From positions 1 through 64,000 of the forward strand of contig JAFXNC010000027.1 of the NCBI GenBank assembly GCA_017529875.1: a stretch of DNA of 64,000 bases. Reading direction: 5' to 3'. Below are positions 48,149 to 56,174 of this stretch, piece by piece (the first letter of the stretch is position 1; each line of letters begins with the position of its first letter). The notes beneath the pieces are model-generated. The model had not been told where the DNA came from and searched no databases. It worked only from the letters and a program-made list of their open reading frames with translations. Made by a program: the position numbers and the translations under genes. The DNA comes from Ruminococcus sp. (GTDB taxonomy: Bacteria > Bacillota > Clostridia > Oscillospirales > Ruminococcaceae).

Positions 48149-48346
48149 TCATTCCTTGTAGATCTTGCAAGTATTCTTACAGATTGGGCAATGACAGTTG
48201 AGCGTTGTGTATGTTTTCGGGCACTCCTCGTCATAGGGACCTTCCTTGCTGACGTAGTATTCTCCTGCCATTGCCTCAAAGATCGTGTGGCAATACCCGC
48301 ACTTGAACTGTGCGGGCTTCGGGTCGCCCTCTTTGATGATTACCAT
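48149..48346 (-). CDS. Zinc-finger phage protein (65 aa)
   Basis: FKCGYCHTIFEAMAGEYYVS, CPKTYTTLNCHCPICKNTCK: three CxxC-type pairs in a small protein, likely a zinc-binding adaptor. AAGGAGGGCATAT precedes the ATG. It overlaps the MazG-like gene by seven bases. Confidence 0.75.
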   Translation of the reverse strand: MVIIKEGDPKPAQFKCGYCHTIFEAMAGEYYVSKEGPYDEECPKTYTTLNCHCPICKNTCKIYKE

Positions 48347-48654
48347 ATATGCCCTCCTTCGTCCTGCCTGATCCTTTCGGTCTGCCTTTTCAGCTTGTAG
48401 TCGATCTGACCGTGAAGATAGTCATACTCCAAAGGCGACATTACCTGTATAAGCTGCATGAGCATTATCTGAACATCAACTATCTCTTCCAGCATATCAG
48501 TTGTGATGCACACCTTGTCCGGCTCAAATCTTCTCTTGGCCTTGCATATTGCCTTAGTCAGTTCAGAGCATTCCTCGACTACTATATCGAGCTGCTTCGG
48601 GAGCCCGTAGTGATCGATGATCTCTTTGCAAGCCGTTTGAGCGCTTTCGCTCAT
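48340..48654 (-). CDS. MazG-like nucleotide pyrophosphohydrolase
   Basis: About 104 residues with IVVEECSELTKAICKAKRRF and MLEEIVDVQIMLMQLIQVMS, the EExxE and ExxD metal-binding helices of the MazG superfamily. Likely hydrolyses (d)NTPs or lowers alarmone levels to favour phage growth. Start placed at ATG 48654; a GTG 18 bases upstream lacks a good ribosome binding site. Confidence 0.85.
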   Translation of the reverse strand: MSESAQTACKEIIDHYGLPKQLDIVVEECSELTKAICKAKRRFEPDKVCITTDMLEEIVDVQIMLMQLIQVMSPLEYDYLHGQIDYKLKRQTERIRQDEGGHIW

Positions 48655-48674
48655 TTTGAAAACTCTTTCCACCT

Positions 48675-49049
48675 TTATACCTCCAAATTCATAAACTCCG
48701 GCGGCTCCTGGTCTGCCGTCTTGATCAGCCCAGCAGACAGAGCCTCCATTTTGACAATGATATTTATAAGCTGCGCCTTGTCCATTTTGATGATGCTTTT
48801 TCTCGGTGCAGTTAGGATATTCAGCTCACGGATGACTGTTGTATTTGCTCTTGCCCTCTCTCTGAGGCTCTTGAGCCATTCAATACCCTCCGTCTTTATC
48901 TTCTTGGCCATAAGCTCGTCAATGACCTTATCCTCAAGATCCGCATACGCAGTACGGCATACGCAGTAAACGATAACGTCCTCGGGCGCTGCGCCTTTCG
49001 GTAGCCCTCTTTTGTACCATGCAGCCTCTTCAATCGTTTTTAAGTCCAT
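48675..49049 (-). CDS. Conserved phage protein (124 aa)
   Basis: DLKTIEEAAWYKRGLPKGAA and a mostly helical body with basic patches (LRERARANTTVIRELNILTA). No domain recognised. GGGAGAGAATC lies before the ATG. Overlaps the UPF0489-like gene upstream. Confidence 0.6.
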   Translation of the reverse strand: MDLKTIEEAAWYKRGLPKGAAPEDVIVYCVCRTAYADLEDKVIDELMAKKIKTEGIEWLKSLRERARANTTVIRELNILTAPRKSIIKMDKAQLINIIVKMEALSAGLIKTADQEPPEFMNLEV

Positions 49050-49722
49050 TGATTCTCTCCCTCAATTCTTTTTCGTAATCCTCATAGCTTCTGTTCGTCA
49101 GATTATCGACCATACAGCAGGTGGTGAATACCTTGCAGCATACCGACAGTTCTGTGAAATACTTGTCCAAGTGTGGCGGTACCCAATTATCGCTCCGGCA
49201 GAGGAAGATTGCATCAAAGGCGGTGTTTTCATATTCCGAAAGTGATTTTTTTACATAAGGTCGGAAATCCTCACCGTCAATGACATTGAGAGATTCGGGA
49301 TTTACCACCCAATCAAGTTTAAGCGCTTTATCATCACGTATCAGTGCCTCTGTGAGATGTCCTATCCAGTTGCCGCAGTCGAGCCTCTTGTTGTCGTTTG
49401 TGATGTCGTGATGAAAATCTGCATTGACGAGTGCTACCTTTTTCTTGTCTTTGAGATTGTCGAGGATAAACCTATAAGCGTGAACATGGCTCTGCGCTAT
49501 CATACACGGCGTGGAGCGTTTCTGACGGCTTATGATCTTTTCGAGCATATCCAGCTCTGCTCTGTTTATCTCAATCTTTTTAAGCTCTGGGTATGTAGCA
49601 TATCTCGAAGCCCATACAATGCGGCTGATCTCTGCAGGCTGATCCACACCGTCCGGGAACTTGTAGAGTATGTCCTTGTCGACTATTGGGAAATAGTCAT
49701 AGTCAATACTAAGTACCTTCAT
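49030..49722 (-). CDS. UPF0489/arginase-fold-like protein
   Basis: 230 residues from ATG 49722. VLSIDYDYFPIVDKDILYKF, IAQSHVHAYRFI, ALVNADFHHDITND, LDCGNWIGHL and FLCRSDNWVP are spaced like the metal-binding blocks of UPF0489/arginase-deacetylase-fold enzymes. Probable metallohydrolase acting on an unknown substrate. Unusual in a phage; its place within small zinc-finger genes gives no further clue. Confidence 0.65.
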   Translation of the reverse strand: MKVLSIDYDYFPIVDKDILYKFPDGVDQPAEISRIVWASRYATYPELKKIEINRAELDMLEKIISRQKRSTPCMIAQSHVHAYRFILDNLKDKKKVALVNADFHHDITNDNKRLDCGNWIGHLTEALIRDDKALKLDWVVNPESLNVIDGEDFRPYVKKSLSEYENTAFDAIFLCRSDNWVPPHLDKYFTELSVCCKVFTTCCMVDNLTNRSYEDYEKELRERINGLKND

Positions 49723-49981
49723 ATTTGCTCCGCACCTCCTCGGGAATAGCATTCAGAAACCTGTTGATCAGAGCAGCATCCACATAATCATCGCAAGGGT
49801 GAGGCCTGGTATATCCCCAACAGAATTCGTGATGAATGCAGTAGTAGCATTTTTTCTGCCTCGGTTCGGGAGCATCAATAGAGATCACCACAGCGCCCGG
49901 CGCCATCTTTTCGGAACAGATGCCGCACACTTGAAGTCCCTCGGGGATAATGCTGCCGCATATTACGCACCGATTATCCAT
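49709..49981 (-). CDS. Zinc-finger phage protein (90 aa)
   Basis: MDNRCVICGSIIPEGLQVCG, ICSEKM, then CYYCIHHEFCWGY and a CDDYVDA end: two zinc-binding clusters. Start at ATG 49981. Overlaps the next gene by 14 bases. Function unknown. Confidence 0.7.
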   Translation of the reverse strand: MDNRCVICGSIIPEGLQVCGICSEKMAPGAVVISIDAPEPRQKKCYYCIHHEFCWGYTRPHPCDDYVDAALINRFLNAIPEEVRSKYEGT

Positions 49982-50522
49982 TCGTTTCACCCTCTGCTTT
50001 TGAGACAGTTTCCACAACGGTCTTAAGCTTCTTGTAGCCCTCCGTTAATGTAAACAGATCTTCGGTCAGATTACATTCAATAGCAGCATCGAATATCTTC
50101 TTCATCAGCTCCTTGAACTCGGCGAGAAGATCGTCCGCTGGAACAGGGCTCTCGCCCTGCTCCTTTGTGATCTCCGGTTCAGCTGCGGGCTCCTGCTCCT
50201 GGCGGTATTTCTTAAGTCTATATACAACCGTTTCGACACAGCAACCGAAATGATCTGCAATGGCCATATTGGAATAACCCTGCTTGTGCATTTCCATCAT
50301 TTCAGCCTCGATCTCGGGAGTTGCCTTAAAATGATGCCGGCCTTTCGGAGCTCCGCTCTTCTTGGAGGTCTTAGTCTTTTTACTCTTGGCAGGCTGCTTG
50401 CCTCTCTCGGTCAGGAATGCCTCGATTTCATCACTCGGGATCCCGCTTTCGGAGGCCATTTCCTCCAAAGTCATTCCCTTGGCGTTCATAGCTGCGATCT
50501 GCAATTTCTGTTCCTGTGTCAT
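49974..50522 (-). CDS. Two-HTH DNA-binding protein
   Basis: 182 residues. Two HTH segments: MTLEEMASESGIPSDEIEAF and YSNMAIADHFGCCVETVVYR, separated by a Lys/Ser-rich linker (KSKKTKTSKKSGAPKGRHHF). The C-terminal half is acidic and helical. Looks like a DNA-binding regulator or replication accessory. Directly follows the ParB gene with a four-base overlap. Confidence 0.7.
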   Translation of the reverse strand: MTQEQKLQIAAMNAKGMTLEEMASESGIPSDEIEAFLTERGKQPAKSKKTKTSKKSGAPKGRHHFKATPEIEAEMMEMHKQGYSNMAIADHFGCCVETVVYRLKKYRQEQEPAAEPEITKEQGESPVPADDLLAEFKELMKKIFDAAIECNLTEDLFTLTEGYKKLKTVVETVSKAEGETNG

Positions 50523-51829
50523 TTGGAGCCCTCCTTGATATAAAGTTCACTTGTTCCGTCCAGCAGCTTCTTTTCTTCATCCGATATCACATAGCCCATG
50601 CTTTTAAGTATGTCGTAGATTTCTTCAAGCTGTTCGTTTCTCTCATACTCGCCGTCCCAGGAGAAACAATCCAACCTGTCTCCATCTCCGAGACAAGCAT
50701 AAGCTGTCCTCCACAGCGAACGGTATTCGTGCTTCTCGAAATCCTTTTCCACATCAGAGAAATCATAGCCCTGCTCGCTGTCGGGGGGATTTTCAAAGAA
50801 ATCCTCTGCTTCAAAGTCATAGGCGTACCCCTCGAAGCAGCTGAGAATAATTGCCTTGAATACCTCCTTGTATCTGTTCTTGGCTCTGATCTCGCTGACG
50901 GCAAACACGAACTTGCGGCGGAGCATGTAAGCGGTCTTAAAAGCTTCTTCGAGTTTTTCAACTGCTTTTTCCATCTTTGCTCTTTTTGCGGTCTCTTTTG
51001 ACTTGGCTTTCTGTTCTTCTGCACTATCTACGGTTTTATAAAGCATAACCGTATTCCAAGAAAAATAGAACATTTCAGCATCGCCGAGCGGGAGCTTTTT
51101 AGGATCAGAGTTCAGATCAGACGAGACTACACTTTGGAGTCCGTAGCTGTTGCTGTAATTCGTAAATTCTTTAAGGCCGTTGGCAGTGAGATGCTTTCTC
51201 CACGCCTCTCTTTTTTCCTCTTTCGCTTCCTCGCTTTTTGCCTGCTCCAATTTCCAGTTAAACGTAGGCGTGCCTATGTATTCCAAAAGGCTTTCACGAG
51301 TTTTGGCATTCTTGACCTTTTCGAGATCATCAAAATCGGAAAGCTTGATCTGCCTGCCCTCGAGCTGAGATATTTTCTCGGCATCGTATTCGGCAATTTT
51401 AAGCCTACGTCTGACCGTACTCTCGGAAAAACCGCTTGCCTTGCTGATTTCCTCAACACTCTTGCCGAAATCAAACGCCAGCTGCTTGAAACTTTGCGCC
51501 TGCTCCAACAGGGTAAGATCGGTTCGCTGCATATTCTCGGTAAGCATTACCTCAATCTGCCCGTCCTCAGACAGATTAACAATGGTACACGGTACCTCTT
51601 TCAGCCCTGCGAGTTTGGCAGCTGCAAGGCGCCTGTGTCCGATCAGCACCGTGTACTCGCCCTCGGCTTCGGCAGGAACTACGGTGAGGTTCTGGAGGAT
51701 CCCGCTTGCCTTAATGCTGTCGGCAAGCTCGGTGATGTCTCCAATATCTTTCCTCGGGTTCTTCGGGTGCGGGCTGATATGATCCACGCCGATCAGCGTG
51801 ATGCCCGCTGTTTTCTTCTTTGCTGTCAT
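50519..51829 (-). CDS. ParB/RepB/Spo0J-family protein
   Basis: 436 residues. VDHISPHPKNPRKDIGDITE, VLIGHRRLAAAKLAGL and MLTENMQRTDLTLLEQAQSF form the ParB N-terminal CTP-binding box, followed by the HTH (VEEISKASGFSESTVRRRLK). The remainder is longer than typical ParB and rich in charged helices. No ParA is encoded nearby, so a partition role is unlikely; phage ParB proteins often have nuclease or regulatory roles. Confidence 0.88.
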   Translation of the reverse strand: MTAKKKTAGITLIGVDHISPHPKNPRKDIGDITELADSIKASGILQNLTVVPAEAEGEYTVLIGHRRLAAAKLAGLKEVPCTIVNLSEDGQIEVMLTENMQRTDLTLLEQAQSFKQLAFDFGKSVEEISKASGFSESTVRRRLKIAEYDAEKISQLEGRQIKLSDFDDLEKVKNAKTRESLLEYIGTPTFNWKLEQAKSEEAKEEKREAWRKHLTANGLKEFTNYSNSYGLQSVVSSDLNSDPKKLPLGDAEMFYFSWNTVMLYKTVDSAEEQKAKSKETAKRAKMEKAVEKLEEAFKTAYMLRRKFVFAVSEIRAKNRYKEVFKAIILSCFEGYAYDFEAEDFFENPPDSEQGYDFSDVEKDFEKHEYRSLWRTAYACLGDGDRLDCFSWDGEYERNEQLEEIYDILKSMGYVISDEEKKLLDGTSELYIKEGSK

Positions 51830-51853
51830 AAAATCTGCTCCTTTATTTAGACT

Positions 51854-52288
51854 TTATCGTTCCGGCTCCAAGGCCGTTACTGTTACAACTACTTTCGGGA
51901 CGTCCGCATAAAACTTGCATACATGAGCATCTATGATAGACTTGTCATCATAATACGCAACCTTGTTGAGACCGTCTCCGATCAGCTTTGCCACATTGTC
52001 ATAGTCCGGCTTGACTGTTGGCCTGATCTCTCCCCGGCGCATCTTTTCCTTGATGTACTTGGGTGCGCTCTCGGGGATCTGATAGTATGCAGCTATGTCA
52101 ATCACGATATAGGCATTGTCAGGCGCTCTTCTTCCGCCTGCTGCTATAAAAGCGATTTTCACCTCTTGCTCTCTCTGACGTGTTTTGTCTTGCGTGTATA
52201 TCTTTTTGTTCTTCCAGTTCTGCCCGGATCTCTGCCACCCTGTAGGCTGTCCATATATCACAAACTTTGTTGTTCTTATTCTTCTCAT
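51854..52288 (-). CDS. rusA: RusA-family Holliday junction resolvase
   Basis: 144 residues. IRPTVKPDYDNVAKLIGDGL and YYDDKSIIDAHVCKFYADVP hold the conserved acidic residues of the RusA active site. Resolves recombination intermediates during phage replication. Strong GGAGGGAAAAGC before the ATG. The start region overlaps the upstream membrane-protein gene by 170 bases in another frame. Confidence 0.92.
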   Translation of the reverse strand: MRRIRTTKFVIYGQPTGWQRSGQNWKNKKIYTQDKTRQREQEVKIAFIAAGGRRAPDNAYIVIDIAAYYQIPESAPKYIKEKMRRGEIRPTVKPDYDNVAKLIGDGLNKVAYYDDKSIIDAHVCKFYADVPKVVVTVTALEPER

Positions 52289-52616
52289 GCTTTTCCCTCC
52301 GCAGGTGATTGATATATGATGCCGACAGAGCTTTCAGCATCTCACGTTCTTTGTTCAGCAATCTCTCTGCCCGGCATACCTTGGAATCGTACACGAGGAT
52401 CGTACCTTGTATGGCTATGTCCAATGCCAGGATCCACAGCGCCCAGGTCTTGCCCTCAAAGAACAGATCCATTGTGATGCAGAACACTGCCTCGAAGATC
52501 AGACAGAACTTGCAGCAAGCATCGTTGTCCTTTTCGCTCTGTGTCCTGCCCCGTTTCTTGGCCTTGAAGATGCTCAGATCTGCATAAACAAACATTACAA
52601 GTATGAATACCCACAT
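52119..52616 (-). CDS. Membrane protein with long overlap into rusA
   Basis: 165 residues with two hydrophobic segments (MWVFILVMFVYADLSIF and WALWILALDIAIQGTILVY), then a long basic helix. GGAGGGTTGAATT before the ATG is strong. The C-terminal 57 codons (52288-52119) share DNA with rusA in another frame on the same strand. The shared part is basic and low in complexity, so the overlap probably grew by loss of a stop codon. Confidence 0.6.
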   Translation of the reverse strand: MWVFILVMFVYADLSIFKAKKRGRTQSEKDNDACCKFCLIFEAVFCITMDLFFEGKTWALWILALDIAIQGTILVYDSKVCRAERLLNKEREMLKALSASYINHLRREKHEKNKNNKVCDIWTAYRVAEIRAELEEQKDIHARQNTSERARGENRFYSSRRKKSA

Positions 52617-52619
52617 AAT

Positions 52620-53468
52620 TCAACCCTCCAACAGTTTTTTCATTTCGGCGAAGTCGCTTGCGAGCGACGCCTTGCGCCTGTCTATCCCGATTACATTAAC
52701 AGGATAACATCTTTCCAGGATACGGCTGTATATCCTCTTCTTGTTCTTGTCCTGAGCCATAAGCATTTCCTTGCGGGTGAGATTGGTTGTGACGATCAAC
52801 GGCTTGCCTGACTGATGCCGTCCGTCTACGACCTCAAAGATAACCTCGTTCACGAACTCCGTGTTTCTCTCGGCATCGAGATCATCGAGGATGAGCAGCT
52901 CGTATCTGCAGAGCTTATCGAAATACTCATTCCGGCCTGATAAGCTGCCTTGAAGATCATTTACGATCCGGGCGATCGTTGTCATTCGTACCGAGAGATT
53001 GAGATCAATCAATCCGTTGGCAATGCACGCTGCCTGAAAGGTCTTTCCTGTGCCGACATCACCAAAGAACAGCAGCCCTCTTCCGTCTGCTTTGAGCTTG
53101 TCAAAGTTTTTGACGAAGTTCTTTGATATCTTGGATGTCTCTTCCTGCTTACCGTCATCGGCATCAAAGCGCCATTTCCGCATCTCGGCGCTGTCGAAGC
53201 ACGCAGCCCGCAGCCTTATGATGTTATTTGCAATTTCGGCCTGCCGTTCTTCTTCTTTCTTCCGATCATTTTCTGCTTTCTCACATTTGCAGATGCAAGG
53301 CAGGATCATCTCTTTGCCGAGTATCTCTTGCCTACATTGAATAGGTGCTCCGCAGATATCGCAGTAGAGCAGGCCGTCATCCTCGAGATGCGAGGGTAGC
53401 GTTCGTTTTTTGGCCTTTTCGACTGCCTTGTCAATGAATCCAAATAGGGCTTTCTCGATTGCTCCCAT
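52620..53468 (-). CDS. DnaC-like helicase loader
   Basis: 282 residues. A zinc finger (YCDICGAPIQCRQEILGK, CICKCEKAE) precedes the AAA+ core with Walker A LLFFGDVGTGKTFQA and Walker B YELLILDDLDAE. Loads the replicative helicase at the phage origin. It overlaps the initiator gene by one base, the usual initiator-loader pair. Confidence 0.93.
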   Translation of the reverse strand: MGAIEKALFGFIDKAVEKAKKRTLPSHLEDDGLLYCDICGAPIQCRQEILGKEMILPCICKCEKAENDRKKEEERQAEIANNIIRLRAACFDSAEMRKWRFDADDGKQEETSKISKNFVKNFDKLKADGRGLLFFGDVGTGKTFQAACIANGLIDLNLSVRMTTIARIVNDLQGSLSGRNEYFDKLCRYELLILDDLDAERNTEFVNEVIFEVVDGRHQSGKPLIVTTNLTRKEMLMAQDKNKKRIYSRILERCYPVNVIGIDRRKASLASDFAEMKKLLEG

Positions 53469-54208
53469 TAACTATCACCCTCTAAAAGAGCTAACATCTG
53501 TTCGTCCTGCTCACGCCGCAGGCGTTCTGCTTCGGTCTCATGCTTTGGCTGCCGCTTTACCTTCCAATTAAGATAGTTTTCAAACTTGTTCCCAAAGAGC
53601 GTTGAGGGTCTGAGATACTGTTCAAATTCTGTACCCGCCCAAGCCTGTACCATATTGTCAATGACCTTTTTGCAGTCATCAACAGTATAGGGATTTTTAC
53701 CTGTCAACAGATTTTTAAGTAGTCTTTGAGTTTCTTTGCCGGAGGCTCGGTAGCTTGTTTGAGCTTTTTCGTTCAAATACGAGATAATATTATTTATTTT
53801 ATTATCTAAATCTATATTATCTTCTATATTATTGGGTGCAATTTTTGCACCCCCCCGGTGCAATTTTTGCACCCCCTCTGGTGCAATTTCTGCACTAACC
53901 CCGTGCAATTTTTGCACCCCCGGTGCAATTTCGTACTCGTTGAACTTTATCCCATTCTTTTCCGTCTCATGCTTTATTAAGTACCCTTTTTCTGTAAGCT
54001 CTTTAAGACTGTATATGACGGTTCGTCTGCTTGCTCCTGTAAAATCCATTAAGTATTGCAAACTCCCTGCAAACCGACTTTCTCCGTCTTGTGAAAAGCC
54101 ATAGATTATAGCGAAGATTTTAAGAAGCGTGCCTTTAAGTCCGAGGCGATTTATCATCCAGCCAGATATTTGAAAATAATTATCATCTCCTATCTTGCTC
54201 GCTTTCAT
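53468..54208 (-). CDS. Phage replication initiator (winged helix + DnaD/Phg_2220-type C-terminus)
   Basis: 246 residues from ATG 54208 (GGAGGTTGAAT upstream). The N-terminal winged helix (NRLGLKGTLLKIFAIIYGFS to KELTEKGYLIKHE) should bind origin DNA. A repetitive middle follows (APGVQKLHG, APEGVQKLHRGG). The C-terminal ISYLNEKAQTSYRASGKETQ to LRPSTLFGNKFENYLN is the conserved phage C-terminal domain that contacts the helicase loader. The repetitive middle is encoded by iterons, so the gene holds the origin, as lambda O does. Confidence 0.9.
   Translation of the reverse strand: MKASKIGDDNYFQISGWMINRLGLKGTLLKIFAIIYGFSQDGESRFAGSLQYLMDFTGASRRTVIYSLKELTEKGYLIKHETEKNGIKFNEYEIAPGVQKLHGVSAEIAPEGVQKLHRGGAKIAPNNIEDNIDLDNKINNIISYLNEKAQTSYRASGKETQRLLKNLLTGKNPYTVDDCKKVIDNMVQAWAGTEFEQYLRPSTLFGNKFENYLNWKVKRQPKHETEAERLRREQDEQMLALLEGDS
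53783..53833. other. AT-rich segment beside the iterons (candidate unwinding element)
   Basis: About 50 bp made almost wholly of A and T within the initiator gene, coding for Asn/Ile/Asp-rich residues. It abuts the iteron array. Origins of the lambda type have the same order of iterons and AT-rich DNA. Confidence 0.6.
53836..53933. repeat. Iteron array inside the initiator gene (candidate origin)
   Basis: Four copies of the palindromic GTGCAATTTTTGCAC (third copy with one C change) at 53836, 53858, 53881 and 53903, and a half copy at 53923. Steps are 22, 23, 22 and 20 bp, near two helical turns. C-rich spacers separate them. Confidence 0.8.
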
Positions 54209-54263
54209 ATTCAACCTCCGCTTTCTCTTCATCTTTGTCTGCCTGCATATAGATCTTTATCAT
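54183..54263 (-). CDS. 26-aa acidic leader peptide upstream of the initiator gene
   Basis: AAAGGAGGATCATA before ATG 54263 is one of the strongest ribosome binding sites of the region. The peptide, MIKIYMQADKDEEKAEVEYE and six more residues, overlaps the start of the initiator gene and contains its ribosome binding site, so translation of the two is likely coupled. No family. Confidence 0.45.
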   Translation of the reverse strand: MIKIYMQADKDEEKAEVEYESEQDRR

Positions 54264-54276
54264 TATGATCCTCCTT

Positions 54277-54720
54277 TCAGAACGGTACTCTGTCCTCATC
54301 CAAGGTGAACTGTTCCATATCATCTTCGGGAACGACTGTTGCTGGAGCCGCGGGAACTGTCGGCGCGGTCGGAGCATTATTTGATTTGCTCGCCTTGCTC
54401 TCCACAAAGTTTGCCTCGTTGACCATTACCTCAGTCACATAGCGGGTAGAGCCGTCCTTGGCCTGATATGACCTCTTCTGGAGCGATCCCACAATGCATA
54501 TGGGATCGCCCTTAGTGAAGTACCTGCTGACGAACTCGGCTGTCTGCCGCCAAGCTACGCAGTCGAGGAAATCAGTCTGCCGTTCCTCGCCCTGCTTGGT
54601 ATAGCTTCTATCGACAGCCAATGAGAATGCCAGTACGCTTATGCCGTTCGGTGTCTGTTTCAGCTCCGGCGCTGCGGTGAGCCTGCCGGCGATGATAACC
54701 TTATTCAGATTCAGAGCCAT
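54277..54720 (-). CDS. ssb: Single-stranded DNA-binding protein
   Basis: 147 residues. NKVIIAGRLTAAPELKQTPN and FLDCVAWRQTAEFVSRYFTK are the OB fold. The acidic tail DEDRVPF ends in the typical Pro-Phe tip that recruits partner proteins. AGAGGTGAAAATC precedes the ATG. Encoded within the replication module next to the initiator. Confidence 0.95.
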   Translation of the reverse strand: MALNLNKVIIAGRLTAAPELKQTPNGISVLAFSLAVDRSYTKQGEERQTDFLDCVAWRQTAEFVSRYFTKGDPICIVGSLQKRSYQAKDGSTRYVTEVMVNEANFVESKASKSNNAPTAPTVPAAPATVVPEDDMEQFTLDEDRVPF

Positions 54721-54994
54721 TGATTTTCACCTCTTTCGGGAAGGTCACGCCCGCTACAGCCTCCCAAGCCGACTTTTCAGAAGAGTAAGGATTGGTAGTG
54801 AGAAGATACTGCTGAACGATCTTGAGCCTTACCGAATCGGCAAGGAGCTGATCGTACTCGCTGCGGGGAATTGTCACCGTGTCCTTTTTTGGCTTAAGCC
54901 TGATCTCTGTGCAGTTTGCAAGTTCGCCGATGCCCTCTCCCCAGAACTCGGGCTCGTTGACAGTCTCTTCAACTGTGATATTCTTTTCGTCCAT
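54701..54994 (-). CDS. Small phage protein upstream of ssb (97 aa)
   Basis: Start at ATG 54994 after AAGGAGTAATTACT. Acidic first half, then TEIRLKPKKDTVTIPRSEYD and VRLKIVQQYLLTTNPYSSEK. The pattern IPRSEYDQLLAD is frequent in phage accessory proteins. It overlaps ssb by 20 bases. Function unknown. Confidence 0.65.
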   Translation of the reverse strand: MDEKNITVEETVNEPEFWGEGIGELANCTEIRLKPKKDTVTIPRSEYDQLLADSVRLKIVQQYLLTTNPYSSEKSAWEAVAGVTFPKEVKINGSESE

Positions 54995-54999
54995 AGTAA

Positions 55000-55575
55000 T
55001 TACTCCTTTTCTTGTGGGGCTGTCGCCCACAGTGATTTAAGATTGTCGATATACTCCGGTGTTTCTGTTGGAATGTCGAGCGCCTGACAGTCCTGCACGA
55101 GGTTGTCTATCAGCCGTGACATTTGCTTGGTGTTATATTGGCTGCTGCCGTAATAGCAGCGGATTGTGACATGATCTCTGTCCTGCGACCAGTCAACTTG
55201 TTCTGTGATCCAACCTGTGCCGAGCATTTCCCATGCGTGCCGTAAGGTTCCCGCCTGCGGTATCGGCAGATCTTCAAAGTCCCGATACACTCCGACATCC
55301 TTTATAGCCGCACGGTAAACGTCCTCTTTGGTCGTGATCGTGCCGTCATTGCACAGCTTGTCGGCTATCCTGGTACACAGTACCCAACAGTAGTTATTGG
55401 CGCTCATTGAGCGTTTCTCTCGGTGCCGCTTTACCTCAATATCGAGGTCTTTGTCTTTCAACTCGTCAAGTGCCTCGGAAATGTCCGAGCGGACTATGAA
55501 TGAGACGATCTGCTCACCGTTCCGCCCGAACGTGATTTCCTTGAACTTGCCGATTGTCTTTACTTTGCTATCCAT
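55000..55575 (-). CDS. Recombination-region phage protein (NinB-like?)
   Basis: 191 residues. VKRHREKRSMSANNYCWVLC, YRAAIKDVGVYRDFEDLPIP, and TIRCYYGSSQYNTKQMSRLI make up a conserved phage family found beside SSB and nuclease genes. The fold may resemble lambda NinB, a recombination mediator, but this is uncertain. Overlaps the nuclease gene by 16 bases. Confidence 0.6.
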   Translation of the reverse strand: MDSKVKTIGKFKEITFGRNGEQIVSFIVRSDISEALDELKDKDLDIEVKRHREKRSMSANNYCWVLCTRIADKLCNDGTITTKEDVYRAAIKDVGVYRDFEDLPIPQAGTLRHAWEMLGTGWITEQVDWSQDRDHVTIRCYYGSSQYNTKQMSRLIDNLVQDCQALDIPTETPEYIDNLKSLWATAPQEKE

Positions 55576-56174
55576 TTCTCTTCGTAGATGCCGAAGAGCC
55601 CGCTTGCCTTAAGGAACTTGACAAACTCCTCGACGATCTCCTCAAACGGCCTGCTCATGCTGCGTGTGTAAACCTCTGGATAGAGGTCCTGCCCGTCAGA
55701 TACAAGATAAGTGAACTTGTAAGCCTCGGGAACAAGGTAGAAATATGCGGGGTGCTGTGCGCTTTCAAGATACTTGCCTGCAAGCTCTGCCGAGCCAAAG
55801 CCCTTGTTGGAAAACTTGACATCGTATATCTCCCCGGCTTTGAGAGCGTCGAGAATGCCGTACACAAGGAACTCGTGTCCGCAGACATTCATCAAGCGCT
55901 GTTCACGGACTTGGAACTGTCCGCCTCGGATAACCTTAGCGACTGCCTGTATGCCGCTCTCCCACTTCGGATGAGGCTCTCTGGGTACTCCGCTTGCCTC
56001 GGCGTATACAGCGTTCTCAAAGTCTATGCCGTTCTGCATTTCAAGGGTAGCCTCTTTCTTGATGCGGTTGAGAGCGTTGATGAATTCCTCATAAGCGCTG
56101 TCCTGGCTCTCTTCACGGCAGTCCATCATATAGTTCCAGGAGCTTAACAGCGACTGTGTGATAAGTATAGCCAT
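55560..56174 (-). CDS. PD-(D/E)XK exonuclease (Cas4/RecB-like)
   Basis: 204 residues. GIDFENAVYAEASG, GILDALKAGEIYDVKFSNKG (the D...D-x-K core) and HPAYFYLVPEAYKFTYLVSD match the RecB nuclease fold used in phage recombination. Acts with the Sak4-like ATPase and SSB encoded next to it. One base separates it from that gene. Confidence 0.85.
   Translation of the reverse strand: MAILITQSLLSSWNYMMDCREESQDSAYEEFINALNRIKKEATLEMQNGIDFENAVYAEASGVPREPHPKWESGIQAVAKVIRGGQFQVREQRLMNVCGHEFLVYGILDALKAGEIYDVKFSNKGFGSAELAGKYLESAQHPAYFYLVPEAYKFTYLVSDGQDLYPEVYTRSMSRPFEEIVEEFVKFLKASGLFGIYEEKWIAK

Noticed and set aside
50519..51829. Partition (ParABS) system of a plasmid-like prophage
   Set aside because: There is no ParA gene and no obvious parS repeats; an integrase is present.
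53836..53933. CRISPR-like array
   Set aside because: The repeats are 15 bp with spacers of about 7 bp inside a protein-coding frame and are palindromic iterons, not repeats with unique spacers of about 30 bp.
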